From assembly GCF_026212465.1 (NCBI RefSeq), contig NC_080053.1, positions 8,912,815 to 8,976,814 on the forward strand: DNA of 64,000 nucleotides, written 5' to 3'. The stretch is from Amaranthus tricolor (lineage: Eukaryota > Streptophyta > Magnoliopsida > Caryophyllales > Amaranthaceae). The position numbers were made by a program, and so were the translations under genes. Below the pieces are notes generated by a model, which was given only the letters and a program-made list of their open reading frames with translations, had not been told where the DNA came from and ran no database searches. The first letter of the stretch is position 1, and each line of letters begins with the position of its first letter. Shown here piece after piece: positions 61,119-64,000 of this stretch.

Positions 61119-61671
61119 TTTTCCCTCCTTTTTTTTTTAATTTTTCTTATCTGTTTCCGCTGCACTTGAGCAGAAGGCATTTCAGTGGTTATCGTAGTAT
61201 ACTCCATGGAAGTAATTTTATTTATAAAAATATAACTCGCAACCGGGTCCCGACCTCGAATTTACGGGCACTCGAAAGATAGGACCCGTCGAGGCGGGTC
61301 GATGCGCATACGAACGAATTGTCCGAAAGAGGCGTGCGTCGGTGCGTTCGTGTAAGCGGAAATTGCACCGGGTCCCGTCGGAAGTCCCCGCGGAAGCGCG
61401 CCCGGCATGGATGGCCTCTTGATTTCCAAGTGTTGCGCGGATCTCTCAAATATTTTGTCGCTTTTTTGTTGCGAGTTCACCTGGCTTTTAAAGCCGGCGG
61501 ACTCTTTTGTGAATCGGACAATACCGGGAGGGTGAAAAACGGTATTTGGGAAGGAGAAGGCTCGAAATAGGGGTCTCGGCTGCGAATTTACGAGCTTTGG
61601 AATGCTCTGGTTTTTTTTTTTTTTTTTTGGGCGGCATTGCGCATGTAAACAAATTGCTACGGTGAATGAAC

Positions 61672-61791
61672 GGGTGCGATCATACCAGCACTAATGCACC
61701 GGATCCCATCAGAACTCCGCAGTTAAGCGTGCTTGGGCGAGAGTAGTACTAGGATGGGTGACCTCCTGGGAAGTCCTCGTGTTGCACCCCT
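61672..61791 (+). rRNA. 5S rRNA: 5S rRNA, copy 73
   Basis: 673 bp after copy 72; C-class. Confidence 0.97.
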
Positions 61792-62346
61792 TTTTCCCTC
61801 CTTTTTTTTTTTAATTTTTCTTATCTGTTTCCGCTGCACTTGAGCAGAAGGCATTTCAGTGGTTATCGTAGTATACTCCATGGAAGTAATTTTATTTATA
61901 AAAATATAACTCGCAACCGGGTCCCGACCTCGAATTTACGGGCACTCGAAAGATAGGACCCGTCGAGGCGGGTCGATGCGCATACGAACGAATTGTCCGA
62001 AAGAGGCGTGCGTCGGTGCGTTCGTGTAAGCGGAAATTGCACCGGGTCCCGTCGGAAGTCCCCGCGGAAGCGCGCCCGGCATGGATGGCCTCTTGATTTC
62101 CAAGTGTTGCGCGGATTTCTCAAATATTTTGTCGCTTTTTTGTTGCGAGTTCACCTGGCTTTTAAAGCCGGCGGACTCTTTTGTGAATCGGACAATACCG
62201 GGAGGGTGAAAAACGGTATTTGGGAAGGAGAAGGCTCGAAATAGGGGTCTCGGCTGCGAATTTACGAGCTTTGGAATGCTCTGGTTTTTTTTTTTTTTTT
62301 TTTGGGCGGCATTGCGCATGTAAACAAATTGCTACGGTGAATGAAC

Positions 62347-62466
62347 GGGTGCGATCATACCAGCACTAATGCACCGGATCCCATCAGAACTCCGCAGTTA
62401 AGCGTGCTTGGGCGAGAGTAGTACTAGGATGGGTGACCTCCTGGGAAGTCCTCGTGTTGCACCCCT
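62347..62466 (+). rRNA. 5S rRNA: 5S rRNA, copy 74
   Basis: 675 bp after copy 73; T-class. Confidence 0.97.
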
Positions 62467-63021
62467 TTTTCCCTCCTTTTTTTTTTTAATTTTTCTTATC
62501 TGTTTCCGCTGCACTTGAGCAGAAGGCATTTCAGTGGTTATCGTAGTATACTCCATGGAAGTAATTTTATTTATAAAAATATAACTCGCAACCGGGTCCC
62601 GACCTCGAATTTACGGGCACTCGAAAGATAGGACCCGTCGAGGCGGGTCGATGCGCATACGAACGAATTGTCCGAAAGAGGCGTGCGTCGGTGCGTTCGT
62701 GTAAGCGGAAATTGCACCGGGTCCCGTCGGAAGTCCCCGCGGAAGCGCGCCCGGCATGGATGGCCTCTTGATTTCCAAGTGTTGCGCGGATTTCTCAAAT
62801 ATTTTGTCGCTTTTTTGTTGCGAGTTCACCTGGCTTTTAAAGCCGGCGGACTCTTTTGTGAATCGGACAATACCGGGAGGGTGAAAAACGGTATTTGGGA
62901 AGGAGAAGGCTCGAAATAGGGGTCTCGGCTGCGAATTTACGAGCTTTGGAATGCTCTGGTTTTTTTTTTTTTTTTTTTGGGCGGCATTGCGCATATAAAC
63001 AAATTGCTACGGTGAATGAAC

Positions 63022-63141
63022 GGGTGCGATCATACCAGCACTAATGCACCGGATCCCATCAGAACTCCGCAGTTAAGCGTGCTTGGGCGAGAGTAGTACT
63101 AGGATGGGTGACCTCCTGGGAAGTCCTCGTGTTGCACCCCT
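63022..63141 (+). rRNA. 5S rRNA: 5S rRNA, copy 75
   Basis: 675 bp after copy 74; T-class; G-to-A at 62995 (position -27) turns ATGTAAA into ATATAAA, closer to a TATA box. Confidence 0.97.
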
Positions 63142-63698
63142 TTTTCCCTCCTTTTTTTTTTTAATTTTTCTTATCTGTTTCCGCTGCACTTGAGCAGAAG
63201 GCATTTCAGTGGTTATCGTAGTATACTCCATGGAAGTAATTTTATTTATAAAAATATAACTCGCAACCGGGTCCCGACCTCGAATTTACGGGCACTCGAA
63301 AGATAGGACCCGTCGAGGCGGGTCGATGCGCATACGAACGAATTGTCCGAAAGAGGCGTGCGTCGGTGCGTTCGTGTAAGCGGAAATTGCACCGGGTCCC
63401 GTCGGAAGTCCCCGCGGAAGCGCGCCCGGCATGGATGGCCTCTTGATTTCCAAGTGTTGCGCGGATTTCTCAAATATTTTGTCGCTTTTTTGTTGCGAGT
63501 TCACCTGGCTTTTAAAGCCGGCGGACTCTTTTGTGAATCGGACAATACCGGGAGGGTGAAAAACGGTATTTGGGAAGGAGAAGGCTCGAAATAGGGGTCT
63601 CGGCTGCGAATTTACGAGCTTTGGAATGCTCTGGTTTTTTTTTTTTTTTTTTTTTGGGCGGCATTGCGCATGTAAACAAATTGCTACGGTGAATGAAC

Positions 63699-63818
63699 GT
63701 GTGCGATCATACCAGCACTAATGCACCGGATCCCATCAGAACTCCGCAGTTAAGCGTGCTTGGGCGAGAGTAGTACTAGGATGGGTGACCTCCTGGGAAG
63801 TCCTCGTGTTGCACCCCT
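63699..63818 (+). rRNA. 5S rRNA: 5S rRNA, copy 76, G2T variant
   Basis: 677 bp after copy 75; T-class; T tract of 21. The gene starts GTGTGCGATC instead of GGGTGCGATC (base 63700), which breaks a helix I pair. The following spacer is cut by the window edge. Confidence 0.96.
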
Positions 63819-64000
63819 TTTTCCCTCCTTTTTTTTTTTAATTTTTCTTATCTGTTTCCGCTGCACTTGAGCAGAAGGCATTTCAGTGGTTATCGTAGTA
63901 TACTCCATGGAAGTAATTTTATTTATAAAAATATAACTCGCAACCGGGTCCCGACCTCGAATTTACGGGCACTCGAAAGATAGGACCCGTCGAGGCGGGT

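Larger units (their letters stand above)
12766..64000 (+). repeat. 5S rDNA tandem array, 76 genes in view, unit about 665-699 bp
   Basis: Head-to-tail units, each a 120-bp 5S gene plus a spacer of about 545-580 bp, all on the + strand. The left edge falls inside a spacer, 262-266 bp before copy 1, and the array runs off the right edge. Unit length varies for two visible reasons: a poly-T tract about 45 bp before each gene that ranges from 11 to about 21 T, and a 22-bp spacer duplication in seven units. A marker site divides spacers into C-class (GCGGATCTCTC) and T-class (GCGGATTTCTC). A few carry T'-class (GGATTTCTTAAA). Spacers also hold an internal imperfect duplication: CTCGAATTTACGGGC and CTGCGAATTTACGAGC. 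They also hold inverted repeats such as GACCCG/CGGGTC around a 6-base loop. Classes below refer to the spacer before each gene. Confidence 0.98.

Noticed and set aside
13118..61282. Frames of 65-74 codons starting inside the 5S genes (MTSWEVLVLHP, MGESSTRMGD)
   Set aside because: They begin within the 5S rRNA gene and run into the T-rich terminator and spacer, so they are shadows of a non-coding gene.
13295..63504. Conserved open frames repeated in every 5S unit, about 126-152 codons on the minus strand and 83 codons on the plus strand
   Set aside because: They translate the spacer, partly the poly-T tract (Lys run), and are conserved only because the units are homogenised. Single-base indels and the 22-bp duplication shift their frames freely, and no domain is recognisable.
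13032..63818. tRNA or other Pol III genes within the spacers
   Set aside because: No cloverleaf-like A/B box pair was seen outside the 5S genes.
12766..64000. CRISPR-like or satellite array
   Set aside because: The repeat contains a complete 5S rRNA gene with internal promoter and terminator in each unit; there are no short repeats with unique spacers.

Overview
Plant nuclear DNA, almost certainly an angiosperm and probably a eudicot. Three things support this. The 5S rRNA genes match the plant consensus. The retroelement is a Del/Tekay-type Ty3/gypsy chromovirus. The DNA transposon is a CACTA (En/Spm) element with the plant-specific Transpos_assoc, Transposase_21, DUF4218 and DUF4216 domain order. 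I cannot name the species. No ordinary single-copy host protein gene is visible.

Layout. (1) 1-7325: most of a CACTA element read on the minus strand. Its 5' terminus (CACTAGTGGAAAA on the minus strand) is at 7325, and its other end lies left of the window. Reading leftward it holds subterminal TTGCTGCGG hairpins, an AT-rich leader, a transposase gene broken by one in-frame UAG, a second spliced Ptta/En/Spm-type gene, and about 169-bp tandem repeats related to the spacer between the two genes. (2) 7326-7481: a (TA)n tract of about 155 bp. (3) 7515-12769: the 3' part of a Tekay-like retrotransposon: gag, a pol that has lost its protease core and carries five premature stops and a Glu-to-Lys change at the DDE position of integrase, a polypurine tract, and an LTR starting TGTAACACCCC at 12171. 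No 5' LTR is in view. (4) 12770-64000: a head-to-tail 5S rDNA array with 76 gene copies, all on the + strand, with a repeat unit of about 665-699 bp. It continues past the right edge.

How the parts relate. The LTR appears to end in CA at 12769, where 5S spacer begins in mid-spacer. The CACTA terminus sits in the TA-rich leader just upstream of gag. The simplest reading is nesting: retrotransposon into a 5S spacer, then CACTA into the retrotransposon leader. This predicts a 5' LTR and more 5S units to the left of the window. Both mobile elements look dead, and the retroelement's stops all fit C-to-T or G-to-A decay of methylated DNA. The 5S array is nearly homogeneous in its genes, but its spacers carry marker variants: a C/T site, a 22-bp duplication, T-tract lengths and private SNPs. 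These reveal local tandem duplications of 2 or 3 units and a 13-unit (8.77 kb) offset duplication. I found no new enzyme system. The informative content is the array structure, the left array junction and the decay pattern of the nested elements.
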